DNA of 64,000 bases from Chaetorhynchus papuensis. Taxonomy: Eukaryota > Chordata > Aves > Passeriformes > Rhipiduridae. The DNA is taken from the NCBI GenBank assembly GCA_013396525.1, contig VWYX01000124.1:449735-513734 (forward strand). Direction: 5' to 3'. Within the stretch, counting starts at the first letter, position 1, and the number at the start of each line of letters is the position of its first letter. This document shows, in pieces, positions 12,774-26,900 of the stretch. Made by a program: the position numbers and the translations under genes. The notes under the pieces were generated by a model. It saw only the letters and a program-made list of their open reading frames with translations. It did no database searches and had not been told where the DNA came from.

Positions 12774-14159
12774 TCCTTTCAGCATGTTCCTTGCCTTCTT
12801 AGACATATCTTTTATTTGGATGCATCTGGAGATATATTTTATGGGAAGGATATGCATCATTTTGACAGATACTTAGCAAAGAAAGTATACATACCATTTA
12901 TACAATAAACCATGAGAGACAAATCTGTAAGACCTACAGGTTCATAAGTTCATGAGAAATGTTTTATTTTACTACCGCACTTGCTTTAAGTCTGTCTATA
13001 ATTTCAACACACCAGACTTCTGCCCTTAGCTAAAGCTCCTTTGTAATTTACAAATAATGGCAAATCTATGTCTGGTATGATTGCTGTAATGCAGAGGAAG
13101 AGGAAGGAAGACTATCCTGGTACTTAAAGAGTTGGAATAAAACACACTCACCAGCCAGAAACCCAATCCCCCACAAGGCTAGACTATGTTGTCTAAAATC
13201 TACTGAAATGAGATAAATCAATTTAGTGGGATTTCTATTGTTTGTACCTCTTTTCAAACCAAACTAGTACATTAACAGGGCTTTCTTCTTCCAGTCTATT
13301 TCTGTATATCATAAACTATTAATGGATATTGTAAAACTCAGCTATCCTTTAAGACCAGTCTAAAATGCCATTGCAGATTCTGATTTTCACATACAGATAA
13401 AACTACATCAGCATTCTTCCAGCTAGCATAGCTTAAACAAACCCCACAACTTTCAGAATTCATTACTTCCTCTCTCAGTATTCAGATGTTGGCTCATGCC
13501 CTTTTAGAAGCTCTCATCCTCCTCCCCTTCTCCTTTTCTGCTCCTCTCTCTTTTTCTGTCACATGCATTGGCATATACATGGATGGAGAAACACACTTGC
13601 ACATGCTCCTGGTGATTTACATACAAGGCTTTCTTAACACTCCTTTTAAAAGCACTATGATCCCCTTTCATTTTCAGAAGTTCGGGTAACACCAATTTCC
13701 CCCTGCAAAAAATTCTGTTCAAATATGCAACGATTTTTAGAGAAAACATGCAGATAAAATAGGCACAGAGCTGTATTTCAGACTTCCTCTGACTGAAGTT
13801 TATCGGCGTATCATTATTCCACTAAAGAAGTATTTTCTGTGCCTACGCGTTAGTGTGTGGATTGAGAAATACTCATTTTAAATAAAAGTGTACAAAGGCT
13901 GAATATAATGTACTATAGCTTTATCAGCAGGGACATTTGGATATGTATTAGGATTTGTATAAGGAATGTATTAACTTGATGAAAACATACTATAATGTTG
14001 CAGTGCTTATAAGAAAAAGGGACTGGACCCTGCTCCAGAAAGCTTTTCTTGGTCTCATGTTGCTGCAATTTTTAGGAGACTGATCAGATTGAGCTGTGGG
14101 GGACAATAAAAATATCAAATTAAAAGTATATTAATAGCAAAGTGCAGTTACGAAATAAC
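12774..14159. other. Unique AT-rich DNA, no gene seen
   Basis: No supported gene or repeat. A short C/T-rich stretch around 13510-13560 explains the opposed open frames at 13486-13749. Stops are frequent in all frames elsewhere. Confidence 0.6.
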
Positions 14160-14700
14160 ACTGACCTGCTACATGATGAACACAATCACCTCACAAACAG
14201 GGACAAGCTCGAGGCAGAGAGGTTTAATGCTTTCCTTGCCTTGGTTTTCAATACCAACGATGACATTTGGGACCTCCCAAGCCCTGAGATGCACAACCAT
14301 GACTACTAGAATGAGAAACTCCCAGCCAAGGCCCAAATTTGGGTTGGATTTGCTGCTCTAGCTGGTTCCCTATAAGTCTATGGGGCCAGGTGAGATTCAT
14401 CCCAGGGTACTCAAAGATCTGGCAGATGTCATTGTAGAACTTCTCTCAATGGATTTTTCAAGAGTGTAAGGGATCTAGGAGGTCCCAGGTGATTAAAAGC
14501 TGGCAAATGTCACAATCTTCAAGAAGGGCAAATGGAGTGACCCTGGTCACCACAGGACTGTCAGTCTCCATTCAGTGCTTGGCAGAATTATGAAGAAGAT
14601 TATTCTGTGAGTTCTAGAATAACACCTGAAAGCCTATGCAGGCATTGGTCACAGCCAGCACAGGTTCACCATGGAAGTCTTGCTTCACACACTCGATTTC
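14160..14700 (+). mobile_element. Decayed CR1 LINE fragment, ORF2 N-terminal part of reverse transcriptase
   Basis: Plus-strand translation with frame changes and stops follows CR1 ORF2: EAERFNAFLALVF near 14212-14252, then YKSMGPGEIHPRVLKDLADV near 14370-14430, then IFKKGKWSDPGHHRTVSL near 14515-14570, then IGHSQHRF near 14645. In intact CR1 this is the start of the reverse transcriptase that copies LINE RNA into DNA. The copy has several in-frame stops, lacks the endonuclease domain, the catalytic FADD box and the 3' UTR, and cannot be active. The ends are approximate. It is on the same strand and in the expected order relative to the CR1 piece at 18.08 kb. Confidence 0.88.
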
Positions 14701-17700
14701 CCTTCTTTGCCCAATCTCCTTTTCTTCTAAATTCTATTAGCTTGAGTGCTTCATCATCTTCTTATCCTTTAAGCAATATCTTCTTAATAACCAAAGTTCT
14801 GTGTTCACCCCTCACGTCTCAAGCAATGAATTTTCAGTGTGGAACCAAGAGCTGCCTCCCTCCTGGGAGTTACATCAATATGCCATGTTGAGCACATGTG
14901 TTGCGTTAGTAGGAGACAGTGCAAAATGTGCTGTGTTTTATTTCTATTTGAACTATAAGCACGTAGTTTCCCTTTACACTCTAAAGCTCAGTGGCATTTT
15001 GTACTTCACTGGAGAGGCTAATGTGGCTGGTTGCCATCTTTGGGATGAGGTCCACATCATTTGCTGTAAGTGAAGGATTAACACATGGCATCAATCCATA
15101 TTTAGTTAAGGATTTTTGATGTTAATTGCTTTCAGCTTCTTATACCCCAAACTCTCTGACAAAATCCTATTTAATGCCTTGTATGAATTTGGTCTCTTTA
15201 AAATTTCATCAATATGATTGTGAGCAATTTCTGCCTGAAGTAGCAAATGCACCATCGCAGATAGTTTGCTTTCCGCTCTTCCATGCCCATATTCAAATCC
15301 CTTATATAAATATGCCCACACCTAAATCTGTCCCATCTTGTTGATCTGCATGTAAAATTCACACGCTGACTTGTGTAAATGCAACCCAACCATGAAAGCA
15401 ATTTGCTCATGAGTCACATGGCCTTGCAAACATTGAGGTAACTGCAAAAACATCCCTTGCTAGATTGAAGGTAGGGTATGAAATCCTGATATCATCCTGA
15501 ATTAAGCTTGAAAATAAGATTCTTAAAGGTTTTGTTCTTTTCTGGAAGTTTTTAAGCACTGACTAAACGGCTTCATCTTGTCACTATAAAAAGATAAGTA
15601 AATATAGGTCTTATTTCATCAGCTATTATAAATAATTATGTGTCTTGCTGTACAATGGCAAACGTGATCACTGAGATTAGCAAAAGGAGGAATGTGATCA
15701 GCTGGGACCAAAATGCAACTTCTGAAGAGATCCTATCAAATCCATCAGAACAAATCTGTACTTTGTTTTCTATTTATGATGTCTCCTTCCTTCTGACATT
15801 GACATTTGTTGACTGACACTTGCCATTAAGGCTTGTCTACTATGCCCAGGAAGGAAGTAAAAATATGGACCTCAAACTTCAGTATGCAAATTAACCCAAC
15901 AGGCTTTAGGTTGCCCAGAAAATAGAAAGAAGCATTTGTTTCTGTATTTCCATAACAAAGCCTTTGCACTGAGGCAGCCATATTCTTCCAGAAGCTCGTT
16001 TGGGTTTTTTATCTTTTTTTTTTTCTTAAGAAGTCAGAATAAGAAAGTTCTAGTAAGGATTTGAAGAAAGATGACTGAGACTTTGCAGGTGATTGAAGAG
16101 AGCACTTTCCAACTATCGGGAGCAGCAAGGGAAAAAATATAGACGTGCTTCCTTGCAATTGTACCTAATCCAGGGAAAGTGTTAGGGTTGCAGCCACTGG
16201 GAGAAAAAAATCTATGTCCGGATACTAAGAGAGATAAGGACAATTAGGGAGACAAGACTGCGAGACATTCTTATTGAAGAGAAAGACTTTACATTTAACA
16301 TGATACAGGAGGTAGAAACAGTGATAGTATGGCGAAACCAGCCAAAGTCTAGAAAAAATATCTTTGGGGGACACTTAAAATAAAATACCTCAAATATGTC
16401 TGCATGCAATTTACAAGTTTTATCACTGCCACAGTGATACACTGGAGTATTATAAAACCATACATGTGGAAGAGGCAAGTACTTTTGACTAAAGCAGAGA
16501 GTAAAAATATGGTAGTTGTAGTGAACTGCGTAGTACTACACATAATTACATGTGTTTGTACATCTGGTTCTGAGTATTTGTGGGACAGAGGGCAGTGTGG
16601 TTCTGCTCAGAGTGTGTCTCCAAATATTCTGGCTATGGAAGAAGCTATTCTTGTGCAAGTTTAGGCAATGCATGAAGTAATATTCATAGGTCCTTATAAT
16701 CAGTGTCAGGTTTTTTTGCTGAACATGTTACACTGACGCCATTGTATGATAAAAGTATTTCCTAATAGCAGTGTGGACGTTCTTTAATGAATCCCGCCTT
16801 TCCAAACTCATCCTATGTAAAATAACTGCATATGATGCAGAAAGATCATCCTTGGCATGCACAGATGGTATTGCAAGAATCTGGCACGTTATGTTTCATT
16901 GCATTTAAGACAGATAGCCAGAGTAGCCAGAATATTCATTTGGATACTATCCAACCATTGTTAATCATAAAAGACATGGTACAACAAGTTGGCATTCATA
17001 TACGTGAATAATGGAATACTTCTTTAATTATGTATAAAAATCCTAAATGAACTAGTTTTCTCTCCTTGTAAGTGCCCCTTCTGCATCTGTTTCAACTTCC
17101 GTTGAAGTCAAAGGAAAGCCTCCCATTGATTTCAGTCAAAGCCAGTTGAGTTTTACAAAATTCTTTTGCATGATGGCTCCCAACTTCCTTGAAGTCTGTT
17201 GCAAATTTGTTCAACATGCAAAATGCTTGCCTCACAGCCAGTTATTCCATAAAGCTGCACTGAGGGCTCTTACTTATCTAGCACCAAAAAAAAAAAAAAA
17301 TTCACATAGAACATGCTGACTTTAGAAAACATTTTGTAGCTGCCCAAGAATTAGAATTAAGAGCCTAATTAAATGCATAATGTGTCTGCTGTCTTACATG
17401 AAACTGGAAAAAACCATTTAGTGCTTTTGCAGGAGTGTGTGAAGAATGTTTCTTTGAAAGCCTCTTCTCTTCTAATAGAACAATATTATGCCATTGTTTA
17501 AAGCTAAGCTAAGAATTTTGAGAAATATCAGTGAAATAAGTTATAAAAAGATTATTTTCTGCAGTTAAAATATGTTATTGCAAGCCTTGATATTAGTGCT
17601 ATATGAGCATTCTTTGAGTTCATTGCAAAATAAACACATTTCATAACTTCAAATCATACATGGAATAAAACATTTCATTATGTTCAAGTGTCTTAAGTGA

Positions 17701-18075
17701 ATTGTGCTTGCACCTTAAAAAGTGTCCCCTTTTCTATCTGATTCAATTCTAATCCAAATCCAAAACTTAATTACTACCAAAGATGGATGCAAACTTCCTA
17801 CTATATGAGATAGATAAGTTTAAGTACATGTAGAAATAGTCCAGGTAGAAATAGGTTAAAAGACTTTACAAAAAGGTTTTATATGGTTTTGACAAAGTAT
17901 CACTTCATAGTATTTTCAATAATTAAATAGGGTACTATTTTCTTCCATAAGGGACATACTGTTTCTAGCACTTAATTTTAAAAGTGTTTTGCCTTATGGG
18001 TTGACCAAGCAGTTGTCTTTATTCTCTCCTCCCCTTTCCATCTATATGGAAAGTGCACAGCACACTTCTTTAGGC
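14701..18075. other. Unique DNA between two CR1 fragments, no gene seen
   Basis: About 3.4 kb with no supported gene. It contains a 15-base A run at 17286-17300. No LTR, terminal inverted repeat or other mobile-element end was recognised at either boundary, so I cannot say whether this stretch was inserted into one CR1 or simply separates two independent fragments. Confidence 0.55.
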
Positions 18076-18826
18076 ACCTTTGTTGGTGACAGGGGCAGTG
18101 GTTTTGAGTGCACCCTCAGCAAGTTTGCTGATGACAGCAAGCTGTGCAGCCATGCTGGAGAGAAGGGATGCCTGGATGACAGGCTTGAGCGGGGGGCAAG
18201 TGCAAATCTCATGAAGTTCAATGAGACCAAGTGCAGGGTTTTGCACCTGGGTTGGGGCAGTCCCAAGCACAAGTACAAGTTGGGCAGAGAATGGATTGAG
18301 AACAGCCCTGGGGAGAAAGATCTGGGGACATTGGTGGAAAAGAAGCTTGACATGAGCCAGCAACGTACATTTGCTGCCCAGAAAGCAAACTTACCATGAG
18401 CTGCATCTAAAGAGTCATGGCCAACAGGTCAAGGCAGGTGATTCTGCCCCTCTATTCCTGTCTTGTGAGACCCCACCTGGAGTACTGCATCCAGCTCTGG
18501 GTCCTCCAACATAAGAAGAACATGGACCTGCTGGAGTAAGTCCAGAATGGGAAGACAAAGATGACCAGGGTGCGAGCACCTCTCCTGTGAAGACAGGCTG
18601 GGAGAGTTGGAGTTTTCAGGCTGAAGAAGAGAAGGCTTCAGGAAAATCTCATTGCAGCCATCCAGTACCTGAAAGGAGCCTATGAAAAAGCTGGAGAGAG
18701 CTGTAGACAGAGCACATGATGAAAGATAAGGAGGTAATGGCTTTAAATTGAGAGAGAATAGGATTAGATTCGATTTTAGGAAGAAATTCTTTACTATGAG
18801 GGTGGTGAGATTTCTACTCTAGGAAA
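18076..18826 (+). mobile_element. Decayed CR1 LINE fragment, ORF2 C-terminal part of reverse transcriptase
   Basis: The frame at 17989-18399 becomes CR1-like from FVGDRGSGFECTLSKFADD, where FADD at about 18124-18135 is the catalytic box of the reverse transcriptase, and continues through LMKFNETKCRVLHLGWG and GEKDLGTLVEKKLDMSQQ. Homology then shifts frame: HLEYCIQLW-like near 18475, LKKRRLQENLIAAIQYLKGA near 18620-18680, and FRKKFFTMRVV near 18775-18810. Frameshifts and stops show it is dead. It lacks the 5' half and, unusually for CR1, also the 3' UTR with its octamer tail. The upstream codons 17989-18075 are not CR1-like and probably unrelated. Confidence 0.92.
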
Positions 18827-20759
18827 GGTAACTGCGGAGAAAAATTGAACATTATCTCCCAAACCTCTGACTCCAAGGATGACAACAGATACTTCACATG
18901 ATCATACTTCCACTTCAGAGTTCTGAAAATGGGCAGAATAATCCCTACTTCCCACAGATTCTCTTTAGGTTTTTAACTCATCCCATAGGTTTAGAGCAAA
19001 GAGTGTGGGGTCTTTCTAACTAATGAAGTGCTGACATAATCTCTGAGAAGTGCAGCACTAATTGTAATGATGACAGTGATGATGACTGGTGAACATATGG
19101 AAAAAAATCCAGCCTCACTTTGTCCTTGACCTCAGATCTGTCTCATCACAGTGATGCTGCTTCATGATCTGAATTTAGCTGGAGTTGGCCACTGCCTCTG
19201 AGCCTGTCCTGCTCACCTTGCTGCTCCATAGGTCTGGTAACTGGCTGTTGTACTGTTCCCTTTGGCTCCTGACTCTTAGGGAACAGCTGACTATCACTGG
19301 AAGTTTGTTTGTCAGGTTTGAGAATAAGTTCAACCTTTATGTTCAAACTAACAAGTTAAGAGGAAGAAATTTTATGTTGTGTTTGTAAATTTATGGAAGA
19401 GCAAAAATAAATGTAGTGGGTAGCACAGTTTGCTTATTAGGCATTTAGTGACCTTGAATTAGCAGTGACAGTGGAGCTTCACTTCAGGTTTTCAATGCAG
19501 GAAGAAAAAGTTTCATTTAGCGGACCTAATAGAATAAATATGGTTGCAGTGTGCATTGATGTAGCATTGTTATCCTGATGCCTTCTTATGCCCTATGTAT
19601 GACACTCATTAAAAACTATACCTAGGCATATAAAAAAGATGTTATTTTTTTATTTCAGATTTTGCATGTCCTTGTGTTTCATGAGCACAATTCTTTTGTT
19701 CTTTTTAAATTTTGAATTGAACTCCTGGCTATTAAAAAAACCCCAAACACTTGAGCAGAGAAAGGCATAAAATTTATGAGTTGCAGACAAATTCCCTAAC
19801 ATCTTGATCACTCTCAAAGAAGCAATGATATCAAGATTGCCTTAAACTCTCCAGAAAGTTTCCAGTGACAAAGAAAATTAATTAAGTTCTCTTCCTGCAA
19901 ACAGAATATAAATAGTGTGGAAGCATCTGAAGATATTTTCCAGCTGCTGAGCTATACAAGTATTTCACAACCTTGGAAGAAGAAGTTCTTGTTATCTAAA
20001 CAGCAGTTTTATTAGAGCTGATTAATCTTATCCTTGATATTCAAACAAACTATAGAGTGATTCTTTCCTCCTACTCCCAGGCAATATAGAATGCACATGA
20101 ACACAGACTACAAATTACTTTTTTCTATATAAGTCATTATTACTGTAGCAGAAAACTCTGTAGATGAGAGAAATGGTGTTAGTTACACGTTGTTGCATTC
20201 CTACTGAAAACTGTGCCTTGAGTCTCTGTTATTCTTTTACTTTATTATTGGAATATAAACCAAATTGGACGTAGCCAGAGTTCTGGGAAACACTTATGGT
20301 GGGACAATTTATTTGCTGAATCTTAGGTTTTTCTAAAAGCGGACGAGGGAATTAGTCACAGCATCCTTGACTCAGTCAAACTCTTCATTCAGTGGAGTCC
20401 CATGGCCTCCTCCAGGATGTATTTCCTCCAGAATCAGAGACACTGAGATGGCTAAAGCCAGGTGAGGCTGTGGTGTCACCCAACCCTACCTGTGGTGTCA
20501 CCCAACAGGAGCACACACTGATGCTGCATAACACTGGCATTTAAAATAAAAAATGTGTTTCTTTCTCCAACTTTTAAAATGGAATTCTTTGAACCGTAGC
20601 ATAGAATCTAAATTGCTTATGGGTTTGTTTTTATTGAAAAGTTATTAAGACAGAGAAAGGGAGTATAAACAAACAAAGGAAAACCAGATGACCATCAGTA
20701 TGTTGATCACAATGGATCACAAGAAGCCATCTTGTTCGTATCCTTTTTCTGGTTTTCAG
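18827..20759. other. Unique DNA upstream of the candidate exon, no gene seen
   Basis: No recognised repeat. If the candidate terminal exon at 20760 is real, this would be intron sequence of that transcript on the plus strand. I searched it by eye for a preceding exon and found none that I could support. Confidence 0.5.
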
Positions 20760-20976
20760 ACTATTGCTCTGCTCCCACACTAAATTCTAATCAAGGAAGT
20801 CTTTTCATAGAAGAAACTCAAGAGTGCTTGACCACATTCTTGGTGCATGCAGCTAATGAACATCAGTTTCCTGAGATACGTCTTCTAGCTCGAATTTGTA
20901 CAAAGCTTTGGCATAATGAACAGAGATTAGATTAATAATTATTCTGAAATTATAGTTCTTGTGTTTGGAGAATAAA
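20760..20976 (+). CDS. Possible terminal coding exon of an unidentified gene, with 3' UTR and poly(A) signal
   Basis: A polypyrimidine tract (TCCTTTTTCTGGTTTTCAG, ending at 20759) gives a good splice acceptor. The frame after it is open for 57 codons from 20762 to a TAA at 20933-20935, so the exon would start in phase with two bases completing a split codon. Composition is protein-like, with a helix-like end reading FPEIRLLARICTKLWHNEQ, but I recognise no family. AATAAA follows at 20971-20976, 36 bases after the stop, which fits a short 3' UTR. Against it, I found no upstream exon, and strong acceptor-like sites are common in this window. It may also be a decayed exon or a chance arrangement. 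The listed end covers the poly(A) signal; the coding part ends at 20935. Confidence 0.3.
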
Positions 20977-23900
20977 AAGAATACTATTGAGACAGATTGC
21001 AAAGTCTTTTTTTAAAATACATTGACACAGTCTTCCCCTTTTCTTTCCTCAAAATGAGCTTCAGTAACTGTTCATTGCCCACCAATTTGATATGTGTCTT
21101 GAAGTATTTTTAATAAGGAAAATCAACTAAAACTTATAGGTCTATATTATGTCTAACAAGTAAACATTTGGCAACTCTTGTTTTTAGGGTCACTCTATTT
21201 TGACTTTCTGCAAATTTCACACAAGTTCAGCTTATCTGAAAAGTAGCTGTAAGGAAAATATCTGATTATTCTATAGAAGAGAAATAGGAATTGGTATACC
21301 AGCAGTTGCCACTGGTTTTGCTAATTTAAATACAAAAATTACAAGGGAACGCATAGTTTCTGACTTGCATTAGGCTGCCTTTTAGCAACAATTAAAAAGT
21401 ATTTAAAATTTTCCTTTCTAAGCATTTCCTAGTCAATTCAGAAAAAATAAAACCACCTCTTCACAGCAAACAAGGGAGGATAGATAGCATTATGGAGGAA
21501 GGGCTGTAGTCACATACAGTGATTAGCAAATGGGCTGTGTTTAAAGGTGACAGGGCTGTGATTTCACAGAAAAATTGAAGACAGTAAAAGGTTGTGAATC
21601 TAGAATTAAGAAAAGTTCAATTTTAGTCTTCTTAAATATCATCTCCAACCAATGTTGGTTTCTGCTGTTGCAAATAAAGTTAAATAAAAGACTTTTACCA
21701 TGCTGTATATATACCACATACTTAGGGACCAAATTTGCAGAGTAGTTCCTTTCGATTTCCTCATGGAGGTAAAAACCCAACACCAAATTAACAACCACCT
21801 CTTCTCCAAAAAAACCCCACCCTGTTGTTTTCATAAATAGGCTTACCAAGGGCAATGAAAAAGTCTTACTTCTTGACATCTTTATTTCCTTTAAGAATTT
21901 CAGAATGATAATGCAACATAAAATTCACCAGAATTAACTTATCAAGCTTCTTGAGACCTGTTACATAAAGCAATCCTTTCAAACAGGGTAACATCTCAGC
22001 AGCATCTTACATTGAAATCCTTCCTTCAGTGTATTTTTTATTTCTTAAAACACACTGCATCCTAGAACTGAAACCATCAACATGACACAAGTCTAGAGCA
22101 GAGAGTCCTGAAAGACAGGACAGGATTATCATCAGATCACACCAATAATTAACTGTGTGCCAGAATGTTCTCTAGCCCTGAGATCCACTGATGTGGAACT
22201 GTCCAAGTCTGTTATATTCTCCTCTTTTCTGAAACATCATGGCCACAGCCAGGCTGACAATTGGAAATGGTCCCTCATCTGTGTGAATACCCATTCTTAA
22301 ACCTGGGAGACTGAGAGCTGAGATGCCAAAACCATGAGAGGAAATGCAGCTTAAAATAAGAGCTGAATTCCAGTGCCTAGGAAAATTGTGATACTACTTA
22401 ATTTACTAGTACCTTATAATTGTAACATGCAATGACTAGCAAGTCCTTGAGAAATGCTTAGAAACAGGCAAGATAGAGGTAATATTTAGGCTTTTACACA
22501 TACAGACTGATGAGGGACATTCACATTAAGAAATGTTTCCTATAAGGCATCAAAACCAACTGTCTTGGGGCAGTTACAACACCATGTTTAACAAAGACAG
22601 CTCTTTTGTGTCAAACACCCTTGTCTGGGCCATTTCCTTCTCTGTATGTGCAGCTTTAATAGTATGGGAGCAATGACAAAAGGATATTCTCATTTTGCAC
22701 AACAACAGTAAACCAAGATAGATTATTATATTTGTAATTTAGGCCTGTAGTTAGAAACCAAGACTGCTTTCACCAGGGTCAGAGAGAATTTCATCAGTAC
22801 TGGTGCTTATACTCAAGAACAGAAGTGCTGTGGCATGAGCTGCTAAATTTCATCTGAAATTGTGCTGCCCCCAAAATGGGAATCAGTTCTGGTATGTCAT
22901 TTGTACCAGCACCAGCCTCTGCTTGGTGGAACAGCAGCCACAGAATGAGCTGATATTATTGAAAATAACAATAACATAAAAATAATAGTAACCACCACTA
23001 GATAATTAATCTGACACAGCTCACTGCATGTTCTGGAGCCACATAATTCTGCCTCAGGAAGGATGCCAAGATCATGACTTTTGTATCTTAAAGACACTTG
23101 TGAAGTCACCTCTGATCTTATTTTCACTTTGGTCTTCTCTAATGTCCTATTTTCAAAACTCTGTTTTAGCAAAATATCATAAGCAATTTTAAACAAATGA
23201 TATAATTTTATTGACAATTGACCAATAAAAGTACATTTGTAATCAATATTGCAAAAAGAACTTTAAGTAAAATGACATATCTCCAACTAATACTTTTTTA
23301 ATCCTTGCTCTTAAAATATTTACTACATAAATGACAAGCAGGGTCAAAGCAAATTGCACTTTATAAACTCAAGTTAAAGACATCAAACAAGAATTCATAA
23401 ACCCAATATAAATGAAAATGCTTAACTTAAGTTTGCTCCATCTCTGGTCTACCCTATGGAGATAAGAAGGTAAGACTGCAATTTTAATTGGTCCAATAAA
23501 GTTGGCTTGTGTTATGGTAAAGGAACATAAAAGCCAGATCAAAGCCAGCCTGCCTAACGGGCCTGTCAATACCAACACTGAGACAGTGGCAGCAGCCCCT
23601 GCAGCAGAGCAGTCAACACCAGGAATGCAGGTTGCCATATGCAAGGCAATCTTTAAGCACTTCTGTTTATTGGTTTGCGAAGACCTTCCTCAGCTCAAGT
23701 TACATCAATGTTAAGCACTCTTTATAGACATAGGAAAAAGCAGAATTTATGGAGAGAGGAGAGAGAAAAACAAATATCATTCCTTCCCTTGTGTGTAAAT
23801 GTTGAAATAGAGTTTCCAGCTTTCTTTGCCACAAATTCTTCCTTTAAGTTTTTAATCAAGTTCTGAAGGATTTTATTACACTTTGTACTATCTTCTGGTT

Positions 23901-26900
23901 CTGTCTTGTTTTACAATGATTTTATAAGTGAAAGTTAAAAACAAAGTAAGATTGCAATATATCCCTGGCAGGTAAGTAGGAAAAGTAGCGTATTTGAACA
24001 CCACAAATGTTTCCTTCATTCTGAAATAAAGAGAAAGAAGGTTTGTACATGGTGTACCTCTTCCGTGTCTTTCAGTGAGGTCATCTCCTTATTGCCTAAA
24101 TCTTGTTTCTAAGAACAAGTTTGGCTCTGAACTTGGAAGTAGACCTGCCTGGTAGACTGCAGAGATACTCTGAATCAGCTCCAGAAATCTCCCTTCTGCA
24201 GGAGCCTCTGTGTTCACCTACCTAAAGAATTTGTAGAACCCCTTTTCCCAAAGCATGGCAGCACCTCATAACGCTGATATAGAAGTTATGCAGTTTTCAT
24301 TTTACTGGTGGGCAAAATATTTTCACAGAAGCTACTTTCTCCTAGGTCAGGGAGGAATTTACTGCAATAGAGCAGCAAAGCAAAGCTAAACCAGGCACAT
24401 CTCAGGTGAGCATTCCAATGCCCCATTTCTGAGGTTTTGCTAATGAATTTGTAAAAATGGCTGAACCTTCTACCTTGTGTGCACTCTACATAGATTAGCT
24501 GCTTGGAACCCGTCTTCCATATGGCAGAACTGGGTCCAGCTTAAGATGTGAGGGATGCAGCCAGATTTCTAAGGCTTTATCTCTAGTGGAAAAAAAGCCA
24601 GGCCAGAAATCAGCCTCAAACACTGGACCCATTTTTGTCCTCATCAATTCATTATTTCCTTGCTCCTACCTCTGTTTTGGACTATTCAAAGCAGCTTCCT
24701 ACATGATATATCTTCTCCCAAGAGAACTAGTCTTGAGCAGCTACACTGACTAGACCAATCCACTGCTGTCTTTGACTTAATATTCAGGCAAAGCCTCAGT
24801 GACCAGTTCCAGCTTGATAAACAGCTTTCCACTCTGTAAGATAAGATGGACACAATTTTGAGGATTGTCTCCTCCCTGTCCTAAACTACAACATTATACA
24901 ACAATGTATAAGAATACAACAATACAAATACAACAAAATGCTTTATTGTATTATAAGCCCCTTCAGTATTAACAGAGCCTCCTTGAATACTTAACTACAA
25001 ATGTATACACTTCTCTGCTGCAAAATACATTTAATTCTTTTCCCTTAAGAAAAATTTAACAGTCACATTCCAAAGCTCATCCTATATGGTTTCAGCAGTC
25101 ATGCCCCATGCTCGATTGCTGTTCAAGTGCCTGCTGCAAGCAGCTGTATCATGATTAGCAAGGAGCCCTTTCCAGTCTCCAGTTCAGAAACATGCTCCTG
25201 CAAGGCTGCAGCCTACATGTATACAATCCCCACATCCCAGTTTCCTTGAAAAGCAAAGCTGTGCTTGCAGTCTTGGTAGGAGCAGGAGCAAATTATAATC
25301 AAAGGACAATCTGGGTAATTAGTAGGTTAGGACTTCAGCCTGCACCATAGCATGCAACAGAAAAGAAGAGTGAATGCAGCCTTATAAAGCTCAAAATGTG
25401 GAAAAGTCTGGTAAAGCAACCACAAGGAGAAGCAATAAGCTCTTACATTGTGAGAGAAACTAGGTCTTATTTGTAGAATACATATTTATATCTATTTCAG
25501 AGGCAGTTTGTGCATTGGTCTCAGAGCTCCAGATTAAGACCCTTTTAGAAACAAAAACAGTGCTTGTTATCTGTTTCTTCTATGGTCTGGCATCACTGTG
25601 GATTTTTTTTTTAATTATTTTAACGATTACAACTGCAGCCAATCCTCCATCATAACACAACGATGACATCAACTGAGAACAATAACAAAAATCCAGAAGA
25701 GTGAGTGAAGCATACAAATATCTTTCTGGTTTGTTTTGAAGTGACACCATTATTCAATCCCTGAGAATCTACAAGGGGAAGCTACCAAAAGGATAGAACA
25801 ACAGAACAGACACAGTGTTTGGAATTACCGAATGCAGGACAAAAAAAAGTGGAGCAAAGGGAACTAAACATAGATGAATGTAAAGCAAAACCAAACCTTA
25901 TGAATAAGTTGTTCCAGTGTGCAGAGTCCTAAGTGCTTGAGCCAGCTTCAGCTAAAGTACACAAACAGAGCAGCCATTGGAGTTCTTCAACAGTCAAGTC
26001 ACTTGGAAAAACACAAGCAGCTATAAATCAAACAAGCCACGTGCTTGTGGGCATATTTCACATAGAGGGTTCATTGAGATAGACCTGCAAGGACATGATT
26101 ACAATAGCCAAGAAACTGAGCTTTTTTTTTTGTTTTTTAATGTTTGGAAAGCACCTAGAACTTTTTGATTGCTACCCAAAAGCACATAGTTACAATAACA
26201 ACTGCAAATGTGTTAAGACTAAAAATGAATGTCAAGATAAAAACAAGAGGAAAATAAAAAAAAAGAAAAGGAGGGGGTGAGCAGATCTGAGGCACTGGTC
26301 ATGGCAAGTAAGTGTGTAATGCTGGAACACACTCAAAATCAAATCAAATTTTTATTTCTACTAGGCTGTTACGCTGGTACATAACTATGGAAAGAACAGT
26401 GACAGCCTCATTTCCACTTCTGGGTTGTGAGTGTTGATAGCTGTATGGTTCTGGTGCATAACTGCAGATATAGGATAAGGAAGCAGGGAAAAATAATTAC
26501 TACAAGAAATCACATGGTAGTATAGTATATTAATCTGAAAGGAAAACGTGGCAGGGCACACTCCCATAACTATGAAAACAAGGCAGATATCAGAAGACTC
26601 TGCTATTGTGGTACTGCTTAGAAAAAAAAAAGGCTACACTGCAATGATAAAATTCAAAACTGGAGGGACAAAGATGACAAATGAAAGAGCTACAGGTATT
26701 AAAAAGATAATATAATAATTCAAATTGTGTTAAACCACTTTCTCCATGGTCCATAAAGTGATTAAATGTTCCCAGCCACAGCAGTGAAAACCCTCCAGGA
26801 ATCTAAAAGAGAGAAAGGTTCTGTTCTGAATTACAAATGTCCTTCCTACCTACCACCTGAGCTCTGCTTCTGACTACAGCCTAAACTGAGACATGACCAA

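Noticed and set aside
18042..18406. Three minus-strand open frames over the CR1 fragment
   Set aside because: They are antisense shadows of the plus-strand CR1 ORF2 remnant, which explains the sequence fully.
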